From the NCBI GenBank assembly GCA_049613665.1, contig JBMZCV010000089.1, positions 1 to 20,109 of the forward strand: a DNA stretch of 20,109 nucleotides, given 5' to 3'. The stretch comes from JBMZCV01 sp049613665. GTDB taxonomy: Bacteria; Bacteroidota; Bacteroidia; Chitinophagales; UBA2359. This document shows, piece by piece, positions 6,453-14,900 of this stretch (positions are counted from its first letter, which is position 1; the number at the start of each line of letters is the position of its first letter). The position numbers and the translations under genes are program-made. Under the pieces are notes generated by a model that ran no database searches, was not told the origin of the DNA, and worked only from the letters and a program-made list of their open reading frames with translations.

Positions 6453-8054
6453 CTAGCGATTTAAAACTATTTTTTCGTACTTTACTTGGCCGTCAGCCAT
6501 CGTCAATTTTGCGATATACATACCATTTTCAAGCGTATTGGCTTCAAAATCAATAGTATAAGGAGTATTTGCTGTTGTTTTCTCATCAAATAATGTAGCA
6601 ATATGGCTACCATTCAAACCATAAACTTCTAAGCTTGTATTTCCTGCTATTGTAGTGCTAAAACTGATATTTGCTTTTTGCGAAAAAGGATTTGGATAAA
6701 CACTTAAATGACTTGTATTTTCTGCTTCAACAAGTGTATTTTTTCCGCTACCTGCCGTAAATGAACGAACAGGTTGTCGCCAGTCTGTCCAAGCACCACA
6801 ATTTGCTCTTACAGTCCATTGGTAAGTTGTGCCAGCTTGCAAACCACTTTCAAAAGTTTTGAAATTTGCTGTTTGAACAGGAAAAATTTTCCAATTGCCA
6901 CCTTGAGTACGGCCAGCAACTTGATATTCCGTTGCTCCTGCAATTATTTCCCAGTTTAAAGTCACGCCATTTGCAGTCAAGTTTGACTCCGACAAATTGA
7001 TAGGTGCTTCGCAAGTTGTGCCTAATAAGCCGCTTCTCAAATTGAGCAAAACAGCACGCATAACCGAAATTTGCTCTAAGGTAAACATACGAGAACAGCT
7101 CGAATAATCCATGAAATTTTCAATCATATCTGGATAATCAATTTCTTCGCCTGTGCAAGCAATATATGTGTCGGTACAAGTATTTTGCGAAGTGCTACAA
7201 CCCGAAGAAGCTGCCGAAGCTTTAGGTGTATCGCTGATTCCGTCATCGTCTCCACAAGCACCATCGCCCCAAATATGACGCAAACCCAAGTAGTGTCCGA
7301 CTTCATGTGTAGCTGTTCTGCCTTCCGAAATAGACGACAAAATTTGTGAGGTAGCCGCAGGATTATCTACTCCGAAAGCACGATAATCTACCACTACACC
7401 TGCTTTTTCAAAAGTTTCAAACGAGCCATCAGGCCAGTTTGGTGCTCCTTCTGGTGGATAAGCATAACCTAAAACACCTAAACCCAATTTACCTACCCAA
7501 ATATTAAGATATTGGTCGCTGTTCCAGCCATCTTTTCCGCCAGCACTTGTAGATTTTATGTTGTCGCTAAGTGGATTGAAGCCAAAAAAACCAGGATTTC
7601 CTTGTGTACGAGTTACAGCAGTTGTAGCATTGCCATTTGGGTCTTCGGTAGCCAAATAAAATTCTATGCCTACATCGCCAGCACAAGGCTCAAAATAAGA
7701 ACGCACATCGAAAGCATCAGGATTTTGGCGGCGAAAATCTTGATTTAAAACATCTATCTGTGATTGAATAATGGCATTTGATACGTTTTCTTCGCTACTT
7801 TGATATACGATATGAAAAACTACTGGAATACGCAAAATTTCGTCGGCCATTTGTCGCAAGCTAGCTTGTTCTACTGCTTTTTGTTTGGCATACTCAAAAG
7901 CGGCATCAACGGCTTGTTCATAATTTGGGTTTTCGGCAGCTCTTGCGGCCATCACTTCGTCAGTTGCACATCTGTAATTTTGTTGTGCGTAAATACTTGA
8001 TTTACAGAGTATTATAGCTATTATAGCTAAAAAAAAGTGCTGTTTTGTTGTCAT
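6453..8054 (-). CDS. Secreted M43 (pappalysin-like) metalloprotease with T9SS sorting domain
   Basis: A 533-residue extracellular zinc endopeptidase. Residues 1-24 are a signal peptide (IYAQQ at the cleavage region). The catalytic domain spans about 75-345. HEVGHYLGLRH has the zinc ligands His250, His254 and His260 and the catalytic Glu251, and ENFMDYSSC provides the Met-turn (Met315) typical of metzincins of the M43 family. Several cysteines around the active site suggest disulfides. A fibronectin type III domain follows (about 347-432), then a type A T9SS sorting domain from SVYPNP (about 449) to the C-terminal KIVLNR, which should direct outer-membrane passage and attachment or release. 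It lies 155 bases after the glycosyltransferase gene on the same strand, and shares a terminator with the convergent barrel-protein gene. Its FN3 domain closely resembles that of the 9877-11718 protein. Confidence 0.93.
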   Translation of the reverse strand: MTTKQHFFLAIIAIILCKSSIYAQQNYRCATDEVMAARAAENPNYEQAVDAAFEYAKQKAVEQASLRQMADEILRIPVVFHIVYQSSEENVSNAIIQSQIDVLNQDFRRQNPDAFDVRSYFEPCAGDVGIEFYLATEDPNGNATTAVTRTQGNPGFFGFNPLSDNIKSTSAGGKDGWNSDQYLNIWVGKLGLGVLGYAYPPEGAPNWPDGSFETFEKAGVVVDYRAFGVDNPAATSQILSSISEGRTATHEVGHYLGLRHIWGDGACGDDDGISDTPKASAASSGCSTSQNTCTDTYIACTGEEIDYPDMIENFMDYSSCSRMFTLEQISVMRAVLLNLRSGLLGTTCEAPINLSESNLTANGVTLNWEIIAGATEYQVAGRTQGGNWKIFPVQTANFKTFESGLQAGTTYQWTVRANCGAWTDWRQPVRSFTAGSGKNTLVEAENTSHLSVYPNPFSQKANISFSTTIAGNTSLEVYGLNGSHIATLFDEKTTANTPYTIDFEANTLENGMYIAKLTMADGQVKYEKIVLNR

Positions 8055-8161
8055 TGTTAAGTGTAAATTTCTGAAAAATATATTGTTTTTGTTTTCGTGT
8101 TCTTTTTATAAATGATAATTAAGTGTAATATTTAGCTTGCCTATACATGCCTTTATTGTAA

Positions 8162-8172
8162 TAAATAGTTAC
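8162..8172 (+). promoter_or_regulatory. TAAAYAGTTAC motif between GT2 and M43 genes
   Basis: TAAATAGTTAC followed by CC and a T-run, in the gap between the glycosyltransferase stop and the protease start. It lies 107 bases upstream of the protease ATG, pointing away from it. Confidence 0.4.
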
Positions 8173-8209
8173 CTTTTTTTTAGAAAAGAAAAGCAATATG
8201 TCATTTTTT

Positions 8210-9472
8210 TTACGCTTGTGCTTGTTTTTTATCTATTTCTCGAAATGATAATAGTAGATTTTTGGAGTTTTCAGATGCTTTTGTTGTGAAAAAGTAATGT
8301 TCTAAAAGCCACTTTGCAGCTATTGTTACAGAAATGTTGGGGTAAAAATTATCACGAGCAAAATGCACATATTTTAAGGCAATAAAAGCAGAGAACCAAT
8401 GAAAAAAACGCTTGCGAAAACTCGCCAAATTTGTCGTATTATTTTGAATTTCTTGCAACTTGGCTTCGAAATGATTTTTTTCTAAAAACATTTGAATGCT
8501 TTTTGGCATTGCGTCTAATAGTTTTTGGACTTCTTCTTTTTGCTTTGCTAAATAAAAGTCATCTGTTTGGCTCAAAAAAACTTTTAAGTCTTGAAAAATC
8601 TGAAAGTGATATGTTGGATAATGTTCCTCCATCTTTTTTTTATCCAAAATATCTTGCACCGCTTTTCCTGTGCCAAAAGGCACACGATGCGATGGCCGTG
8701 ACGATGGCAACATAATAGTTTCTTTGAGTTCGGTGAAAGTGCCTAACGGAATAAATTTGTGCAAAAAGTAAAAATCTTCGCCAGCTTTTCGCCTATTCAT
8801 ACCACCTTGTTTGAGATAGTCTTTTGCTCTCACGGCCATGCTCGAACCGATAGTTTGATAGGCATAAGGAAAGTTGGCAAACCGCAAAGCATGAACATAA
8901 TATCGCAGGTGTAATTCGTAGAGAATGATAGCTTTATACACATTTTCGTCATATTCATTTCCTGTTATATCATGCTCAAAATAAATGCTGCAAGCTGAGT
9001 TTTTCGGGTTTTCTATAAAGTGCTTTTCTAGTGCTACAAAATAGTTTTTTTGGCACAAAGAGTCGGCATCAAAACAAGCAATAATGCCTTTTGGCCGATT
9101 GATTTGATGCAGGCGAAAAGCAGCTTCATCCATGCCTATTTTGCGAGCCAAACCTACGCCAGCGTGTTTTTTTGGTAAATCAAAGGCTTTTATCAAGTAA
9201 AACTGTATAAAATCTGTCGGTTGTTGGGTGTTTGTTATCCATTTTTGAGCAGCCAAAAAAGTATTTTCATTTTGTTGCTTAACAGAAATATCGCTGTTTT
9301 CAGAATGGTTTATCACAACTATAACTTCTACTGCACAAGTCGATGCATCGCAATTGCGAAGTGCTTGCAAACTCGCCAATAAGTTGGTTTCGTCATGACA
9401 AGGAATGACAACAATGATGTTTAGATTTTTTGAAGGAAAGGTATTTAGTTTTGGTAGGTGAGGTTTTTTCAT
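8210..9472 (-). CDS. Family 2 glycosyltransferase (GT-A fold)
   Basis: A 420-residue protein. Residues about 18-240 form a GT2 catalytic domain: NIIVVIPCHDET at 18-29 is the nucleotide-sugar-binding beta strand, CFDADSL has the metal-binding DxD (Asp135-Asp137), and GEDFYFLHK (231-239) supplies the acidic ED pair that usually positions the acceptor base. The C-terminal part is largely helical without an obvious transmembrane segment, so it is probably cytosolic or peripheral. The donor and acceptor sugars cannot be read from the sequence; glycan or exopolysaccharide synthesis is the general expectation. The gene is not inside a visible polysaccharide cluster. A MITE-like element ends 15 bases upstream of its ATG, separating it from a good -7 box at 9684-9691. 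Confidence 0.85.
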   Translation of the reverse strand: MKKPHLPKLNTFPSKNLNIIVVIPCHDETNLLASLQALRNCDASTCAVEVIVVINHSENSDISVKQQNENTFLAAQKWITNTQQPTDFIQFYLIKAFDLPKKHAGVGLARKIGMDEAAFRLHQINRPKGIIACFDADSLCQKNYFVALEKHFIENPKNSACSIYFEHDITGNEYDENVYKAIILYELHLRYYVHALRFANFPYAYQTIGSSMAVRAKDYLKQGGMNRRKAGEDFYFLHKFIPLGTFTELKETIMLPSSRPSHRVPFGTGKAVQDILDKKKMEEHYPTYHFQIFQDLKVFLSQTDDFYLAKQKEEVQKLLDAMPKSIQMFLEKNHFEAKLQEIQNNTTNLASFRKRFFHWFSAFIALKYVHFARDNFYPNISVTIAAKWLLEHYFFTTKASENSKNLLLSFREIDKKQAQA

Positions 9473-9486
9473 GTTTTTTTTGGTTT

Positions 9487-9649
9487 AGAGGCTGTTTAAA
9501 TTTTATCGTTTGGCTTAAAAAAAGCATCTTTTCCGCCCAAATTTTCTCTTTTTTTCGAGCCGTAGTCCCACTATGCCACTCAAAAAAGCATCAATTTGAA
9601 CAAAAAATTTAACTTTTTTAGCATCAAAAACAAAATCTAAACAGCCTCT
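9487..9649. mobile_element. MITE-like element with terminal inverted repeats
   Basis: A 163-base stretch bounded by AGAGGCTGTTTA at 9487-9498 and its exact complement at 9638-9649. With one mismatch the arms extend to 18 bases (9487-9504, 9632-9649). It encodes nothing. The inner sequence includes a locally GC-richer part (CGAGCCGTAGTCCCACTATG near 9557) that stands out from the AT-rich surroundings. I see no clear target-site duplication. It could be a MITE derived from an insertion sequence, an IS remnant, or a REP-like structural element. Confidence 0.5.
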
Positions 9650-9683
9650 TATAAAAATAAAAGCGTTTTCATGTTTTTCTACG

Positions 9684-9691
9684 CAAAAGTA
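9684..9691 (-). promoter_or_regulatory. Possible -7 box for the GT2 gene
   Basis: Minus-strand TACTTTTG, an exact match to TAnnTTTG. It lies about 210 bases upstream of the glycosyltransferase ATG with the MITE-like element between, so the element would be transcribed as part of the leader. No convincing -33 box. Confidence 0.35.
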
Positions 9692-9718
9692 AGCTTTTTA
9701 ATAGCAATAAAAAAATGC

Positions 9719-9729
9719 TAAACAGTTAC
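9719..9729 (+). promoter_or_regulatory. TAAAYAGTTAC motif, upstream of 9877 gene
   Basis: TAAACAGTTAC followed by C, 147 bases before the ATG of the 613-residue T9SS protein. It also lies just behind the minus-strand -7 box at 9684-9691. Confidence 0.45.
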
Positions 9730-9792
9730 CAATATTTTTTACTTTTTTTGAGAAAAAACAATTTATTAAAATATTTTTTTGAAATTAAAGCT

Positions 9793-9840
9793 GATTCATA
9801 TTTAAATTAAATAAAGCTTTTGTATCTTTAAATAATTTTT
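9793..9840 (+). promoter_or_regulatory. Conserved upstream block, copy 1
   Basis: The block from GATTCATATTTAAATT through TAAAGCTTTTGTATCTTTAA is repeated, with few changes, at 11822-11870 upstream of the giant paralog. Its 18-base core TAAAGCTTTTGTATCTTT (9812-9829) is identical in both and contains the -7-like TATCTTTA. It ends about 40 bases before the ATG. A shared promoter is the likely meaning. Confidence 0.5.
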
Positions 9841-9876
9841 ACAAACAACCATTTTATAACATTTAAAACAAAAAAA

Positions 9877-11718
9877 ATGAAGTTTCATTTTACGGCAAAT
9901 CTATGCCTTTTTGCGAGCTTTTTGCTCTTTCTTTTTATGCCTACAAAAAATAGTTTGGCACAGCAAGGCACAAGTTGCAACAATCCATTAGCTTTTAATG
10001 GTAACAATCTTTTTTATTCAGGTACTACTTGTGGTTTTGGTGATAATGCTGCTGTTGGTGGTGGAATTGTTTCTCTAATTTGTAATGGTAGCTTTATTGG
10101 TGGTGAAGATATTATCTTTTTATTTACACCTAGCGAAACAGCCTGCTACAATATTGAAATAAATGGCGATGAAGGAGCTTCGTTTGCCATGTATGCTGCC
10201 TGTCCAAACAACATTTCTAGCCCTTTTCAAATAGCTTCTTGTTTGGAAATTTCTGGCGTTGTTGGAAATTTAGGAGGAGCATCTCCAATGAATGGAGCAA
10301 ATATTTCCTTAGAAGCAGGTGTGTCTTACTTTCTTATTGTTTCATCTTATAATGGTAATTTAGGAAATTTTCCTTGCGGCGAGTTTGAGATGAGTATTTC
10401 TATTCCAAATGGAGTAGTTAATGACTTTTGTAGCAATGCTTTACCACTTTCTAGTACAGGCAGCAACTATGGAGCTACTGATTGTGGTGAGCCAGATGAT
10501 TGGACACCTGAAACTTGCTCTGCTGAATGGTCATCTAATGAAAATGGCGTTTGGTACACATTTAATAATCCTACTCAAAAAGATGTAACAATTGATATTT
10601 ATAATATAGAATGTCAAGGTGGTGGTGAAAATTTGCAAATTGGTATTTGGACAAATAACAACACTTGCGACCTTTCGGTAGAAACGCAAATTGGCTGTTT
10701 AGTAACTGTCGGCAATCAGAGTGCGATATTGTCTAATTTGCCTGCTGGCGACTACTATATTTTTGTCGATGGTAATGCTGGTGCAGATTGTACTTGGAAT
10801 TTTGGTGGCACACTCATTTGTGGCACTCCTTCTCCGATTCCTCCAACTCCGCTTATTTTGTGTACTGACGATGCTTTGCCTGTTACACTTTCGGTTACTC
10901 CAAGTAATGCTGCGAATACAATTAATTGGTATGCTTCTTCCAATACATCAACACCTATCGCCACAGGTGCAACAATTTCTACACCTGCATTTATTGATAA
11001 TAGCATTGAAGGAACTTACACTTTGTATGCAACAGAAACCAATATAAATGGTAATGAAATTTGTGAAAGTAGTCCAGTTAGTATTATTATCGAAATCATA
11101 GATTCGCCTGATTTATGCAATGCTTGCGAACAACCGACAAATGCCATAGTTATCGACATCACTTGCTCATCTGTTAGACTACAATGGGACGCTGTGCCAA
11201 ATGCTACTGCTTACCAAATAGCTGGACGAAAAGCTAATGGTGTTTGGAAAGTTTTTGGAGAACAAACCGACAATTATCGTGAATTTACAAGCGGTGTGCT
11301 GCCAAACGAAACTTATGAATGGAGTGTAAAAGCCCTTTGCTCAAATGGTTGGACAGATTGGGTTATTCCAACTATGAGCTTTACTACTCCTGTTTGTAAA
11401 AATGGCGAAACAAGTAGCTACGATATGTTTTCGGATGTTCAAGAAATAAAAAACGAAATATCTTTATATCCAAATCCAGCAAAAAATATAGTGCAGCTTG
11501 CCTATATGATAAACAGTTTTGAGACTTTGCGAACTGCTAAAATCCTCCACCTTGATATTTTGGATATAACAGGAAAAATAGTAGCACAGCAAAAACTCAA
11601 TGCTAATAGTGCCAATAATCTATTTTCTTTAGACATTAGCTATCTCGAAAAAGGACAGTATTTTGTACGTTTGCAAACAGAAAAGATGCAATTGGTAGAT
11701 AAGCTTATTGTTTGGTAA
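9877..11718 (+). CDS. Multidomain secreted protein with T9SS sorting domain
   Basis: A 613-residue extracellular or surface protein without a catalytic motif that I can see. Residues 1-28 are a signal peptide (NSLA before QQ). Two disulfide-rich beta modules resembling pre-peptidase C-terminal (PPC) domains follow: about 33-178 (starting CNNPLAFNG) and 182-315 (DFCSNALPL to WNFGGTLIC, with NLPAGDYYIFVDG as the typical core). An Ig-like domain lies at about 318-408 (LILCTDDALP, INWYASS, YTLYATETN), an FN3 domain at about 415-505, and a T9SS sorting domain from SLYPNPAKN (529) to KLIVW. The N-terminal half is almost free of Lys and Arg (Lys2, 24 and 235 only in the first 430 residues). It is a tandem paralog of the following giant gene: domains 1-3 align throughout, but this one stops after a single FN3. 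A long terminator separates them. Adhesion or matrix binding is a guess. Confidence 0.88.
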   Translation: MKFHFTANLCLFASFLLFLFMPTKNSLAQQGTSCNNPLAFNGNNLFYSGTTCGFGDNAAVGGGIVSLICNGSFIGGEDIIFLFTPSETACYNIEINGDEGASFAMYAACPNNISSPFQIASCLEISGVVGNLGGASPMNGANISLEAGVSYFLIVSSYNGNLGNFPCGEFEMSISIPNGVVNDFCSNALPLSSTGSNYGATDCGEPDDWTPETCSAEWSSNENGVWYTFNNPTQKDVTIDIYNIECQGGGENLQIGIWTNNNTCDLSVETQIGCLVTVGNQSAILSNLPAGDYYIFVDGNAGADCTWNFGGTLICGTPSPIPPTPLILCTDDALPVTLSVTPSNAANTINWYASSNTSTPIATGATISTPAFIDNSIEGTYTLYATETNINGNEICESSPVSIIIEIIDSPDLCNACEQPTNAIVIDITCSSVRLQWDAVPNATAYQIAGRKANGVWKVFGEQTDNYREFTSGVLPNETYEWSVKALCSNGWTDWVIPTMSFTTPVCKNGETSSYDMFSDVQEIKNEISLYPNPAKNIVQLAYMINSFETLRTAKILHLDILDITGKIVAQQKLNANSANNLFSLDISYLEKGQYFVRLQTEKMQLVDKLIVW

Positions 11719-11755
11719 AAAAATAAGGCGATTCTTTATTTTAATATGTCGTTAG

Positions 11756-11809
11756 AGTGCCATAAAAGACTTTTTTGTTTGTAAAAAAGTCTTTTATGGC
11801 ACTTTTTTT
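11756..11809 (+). terminator. Long perfect intrinsic terminator
   Basis: A 21-base perfect stem (11756-11776 against 11783-11803) with a 6-base loop GTTTGT; the right arm runs straight into T residues to 11809. It is placed 38 bases after the stop of the 613-residue protein and before the giant gene's promoter block. It should insulate the two paralogs, implying separate transcription. Confidence 0.92.
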
Positions 11810-11821
11810 AAAATGAACGCT

Positions 11822-11870
11822 CATTCATATTCAAATTTTGTAAAGCTTTTGTATCTTTAAGTAAATTTTG
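11822..11870 (+). promoter_or_regulatory. Conserved upstream block, copy 2
   Basis: Counterpart of 9793-9840. The core TAAAGCTTTTGTATCTTT is at 11841-11858, with CATTCATATTCAAATTTTG just before it. It lies about 60 bases before the giant gene's ATG, immediately after the terminator. Its conservation beyond the coding region shows that promoter and gene were duplicated together. Confidence 0.5.
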
Positions 11871-11918
11871 AAAATACACAACCTAAACTATTTTATAAAA
11901 TTTGTTTAAACGCTAAAA

Positions 11919-14900
11919 ATGAAACAATACTTTACACTCAATTTTTACTTGTTTACTAGCTTTTTGCTCTTCCTTTCTTTTTTTTCAGAAAATGTTTTGG
12001 CACAACAGGAAGGGGATAATTGCAACAATCCATTGGTTTTCAATGGCAATAGCCTCTTTTATTCAGGTACTACTTGTGGCTATGGAAATGATTATAGCCT
12101 AAATCAAGGCTTGTTCTTATTAGGATGTAGTCCTGCTTTTATAGGAGGAGATGATATTGTTATGGAATTTACACCTAGTATTAGTTCTTGTTATACTTTT
12201 GAGATTGAAGGTGACAATTTCGCAAGTTTTGCTGTTTATGAAGCTTGTCCAAACAATATTAACTTTTTAAATGCTCCGAATAATTGTGTAGGAACTTCCG
12301 GAGTTGTTGGTACATTGAGCAATATTCCTGCTCTTGCCGATATTCTTGCTTTTGATGTCGCTAATCAATCTTTACAAGCTAATACAACTTATTATATTGT
12401 AGTATCTTCTGTAAATAACAATAATGTTACTACCCCTTGTGTCGATTTTCAACTGAATGTTTTCATTCCAGATGGAGTTGCCAATGACTTTTGCAATGGA
12501 GCATTGCCACTTGTAGGCACAGGAAGCAACTATGAAGCGACCGACTGTGGTGAGCCAGACGATTGGACACCTGCTGCTTGTTCTGCTGAATGGTCATCTA
12601 ATGAAAATGGCGTTTGGTACACTTTCAATAACCCTACACAACAAGATGTAACACTTAATGTTTATAATATAGAATGTCAAGGTGGTGGTCAAAATTTGCA
12701 AATGGGCGTTTGGACAAATAATAATACCTGTGACCTCTCGGCAGAAGCAGAAATAGGCTGTCTTGTAACAATAGGTGATGCAACTACTACACTATCTAAT
12801 TTACCTGCTGGCGATTATTACTTGTTTGTTGATGGCAACTCTGGTGCGGACTGTACTTGGAATTTTGGTGGTACGCTTATTTGTGATGCCAACCCTCCTA
12901 TACCTCCAGATCCGCTTGTGTTGTGTACTGGCGATGATTTGCCTGCTACACTTTCGGTTACGCCAGACAATCCTGCAAACACAATAGAATGGTATGCTTC
13001 GCCAAATGTAACATCTGCTACGCCGTTTGCGACAGGAGCAAGTATTCCAACACCTGCTGCTATTGACAATAGTACGGCTGCAACTTACACTTTATATGTT
13101 ACAGAAACAAATGTGAATGGAACAGAGGTTTGCCAAAGTGGCCCAGCTAGTGTTATTATTCAAATTAGCAATACGCCAGCCTCGCCTACTATAATTCCGC
13201 CTGCTCCAATTTGTATTGGTGGTGATATTCCTACGTTATCGGCTTCTGGTGCTGGCAATATAAATTGGTACACGACAGACCCAACTACTAACTCAACGCC
13301 ACCAGCCGCAACAGGCACAAGTGTAACACCATCGCCTGCTTTGGTCAATAATAATGCAGTAGGAACTTACCCATTTTGGGCGACAGTAGATGTGCCACCA
13401 AATTGCGAAAGTGAACCTACACAAGTTAATATTGTGGTACAAAGTGGCTTAGAACCTAATTTGCAAGATACGCCTTTATGTCAAAATGCTACTTTAGACC
13501 TCAATACGATTGATGACGATGCTTTTACAGGTGTTTGGTCTGGCAATGGCGTAACAGGAACTATTTTTGATGCAACAGGTTTGACAGGCAATCAAACTTT
13601 GACTTTTACGCCTGATGGCGATTGTGAAGTACCATCTACTGCCACCATTTCAATTACAATTTCGCAAACGCCTAATTTAATACCTGCTACTATTTGCGAA
13701 GGCGAAACAATAAATTTAACAACACTTTTAGACCCACTTTATCCGAATGGAAATTGGGTAGGTACAGGTGTGAGCGGTAATACTTTTGATGCGACAAATT
13801 TATCAGGTAGTGAAACTATTAGCTTTTTTTCTACTGAAATTTGCGTTAATCAAGCCGATGTTACTATTACAATTACGCCAGCAGATGTACCAAATTTAAC
13901 TCCTACGAATGTTTGCGAAACCGAAACACTAGATTTAACAACGATTGATGACGATGCTTTTAGTGGCACTTGGTCTGGCAATGGCGTAACAGGCACTACT
14001 TTTGACCCAAATGGTTTAACAGGAAATCAAACACTTACTTTTACACCAGATGGAAATTGTGAGGAAGCAGCAACAGTCGTTATAACTTTAGACGCTTCGC
14101 AAATGCCGAGTTTAACACCTACGAATGTTTGCGAAACCGAAACACTAGATTTAACAACGATTGATGACGATGCTTTTAGCGGCACTTGGTCTGGCAATGG
14201 CGTAACAGGGACTACTTTTGACCCAGATGGTTTAAGTGGCAATCAAACACTTACGTTTACACCAGATGGAAATTGTGAAGCAGCAGCAACAGTAGTTATA
14301 ACTTTAGACGCTTCGCAAATACCGAATTTAACACCTACGAATGTTTGCGAAACTGAAACACTAGATTTAACAACCATTGACGACGATGCTTTTAGCGGTA
14401 CTTGGTCTGGCAATGGCGTTAGTGGTACTACTTTTGACCCAAATGGTTTAAGTGGCAATCAAACACTTACGTTTACACCAGATGGAAATTGTGAGGAAGC
14501 AGCAACAGTCGTTATAACTTTAGACGCTTCGCAAATGCCGAGTTTAACACCTACGAATGTTTGCGAAACCGAAACACTAGATTTAACAACCATTGATGAC
14601 GATGCTTTTAGCGGCACTTGGTCTGGTAATGGCGTAACAGGCACTACTTTTGACCCAAATGGTTTAAGTGGCAATCAAACACTTACTTTTACACCAGATG
14701 GAAATTGTGAAGAAGCAGCAATTGTTACTATTTCTTTAGACGCTTCGCAAATGCCGAGTTTAACACCTACGAATGTTTGCGAAACCGAAACACTAGATTT
14801 AACAACCATTGATGACGATGCTTTTAGTGGCACTTGGTCTGGCAATGGCGTTAGTGGTACTACTTTTGACCCAAATGGTTTAAGTGGCAATCAAACACTT

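Larger units (their letters stand above)
9473..9876. other. Divergent intergenic region with inserted element
   Basis: This 404-base gap holds the MITE-like element (9487-9649), a minus-strand -7 box (9684-9691), a TAAAYAGTTAC motif (9719-9729) and, from about 9793, a block duplicated upstream of the giant gene. I see no gene. Confidence 0.6.

Noticed and set aside
9430..9612. Plus-strand 60-codon frame across the MITE-like element
   Set aside because: It starts inside the antisense of the glycosyltransferase and runs through the element; there is no domain, signal or consistent composition, so it is not taken as a transposase remnant.
10721..11047. Plus-strand 108-codon frame inside the 613-residue gene, with a similar 70-codon frame at 12775-12987
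   Set aside because: Both are out-of-frame shadows of the PPC-like and Ig-like modules. Their resemblance to each other simply reflects the paralogy of the host genes.
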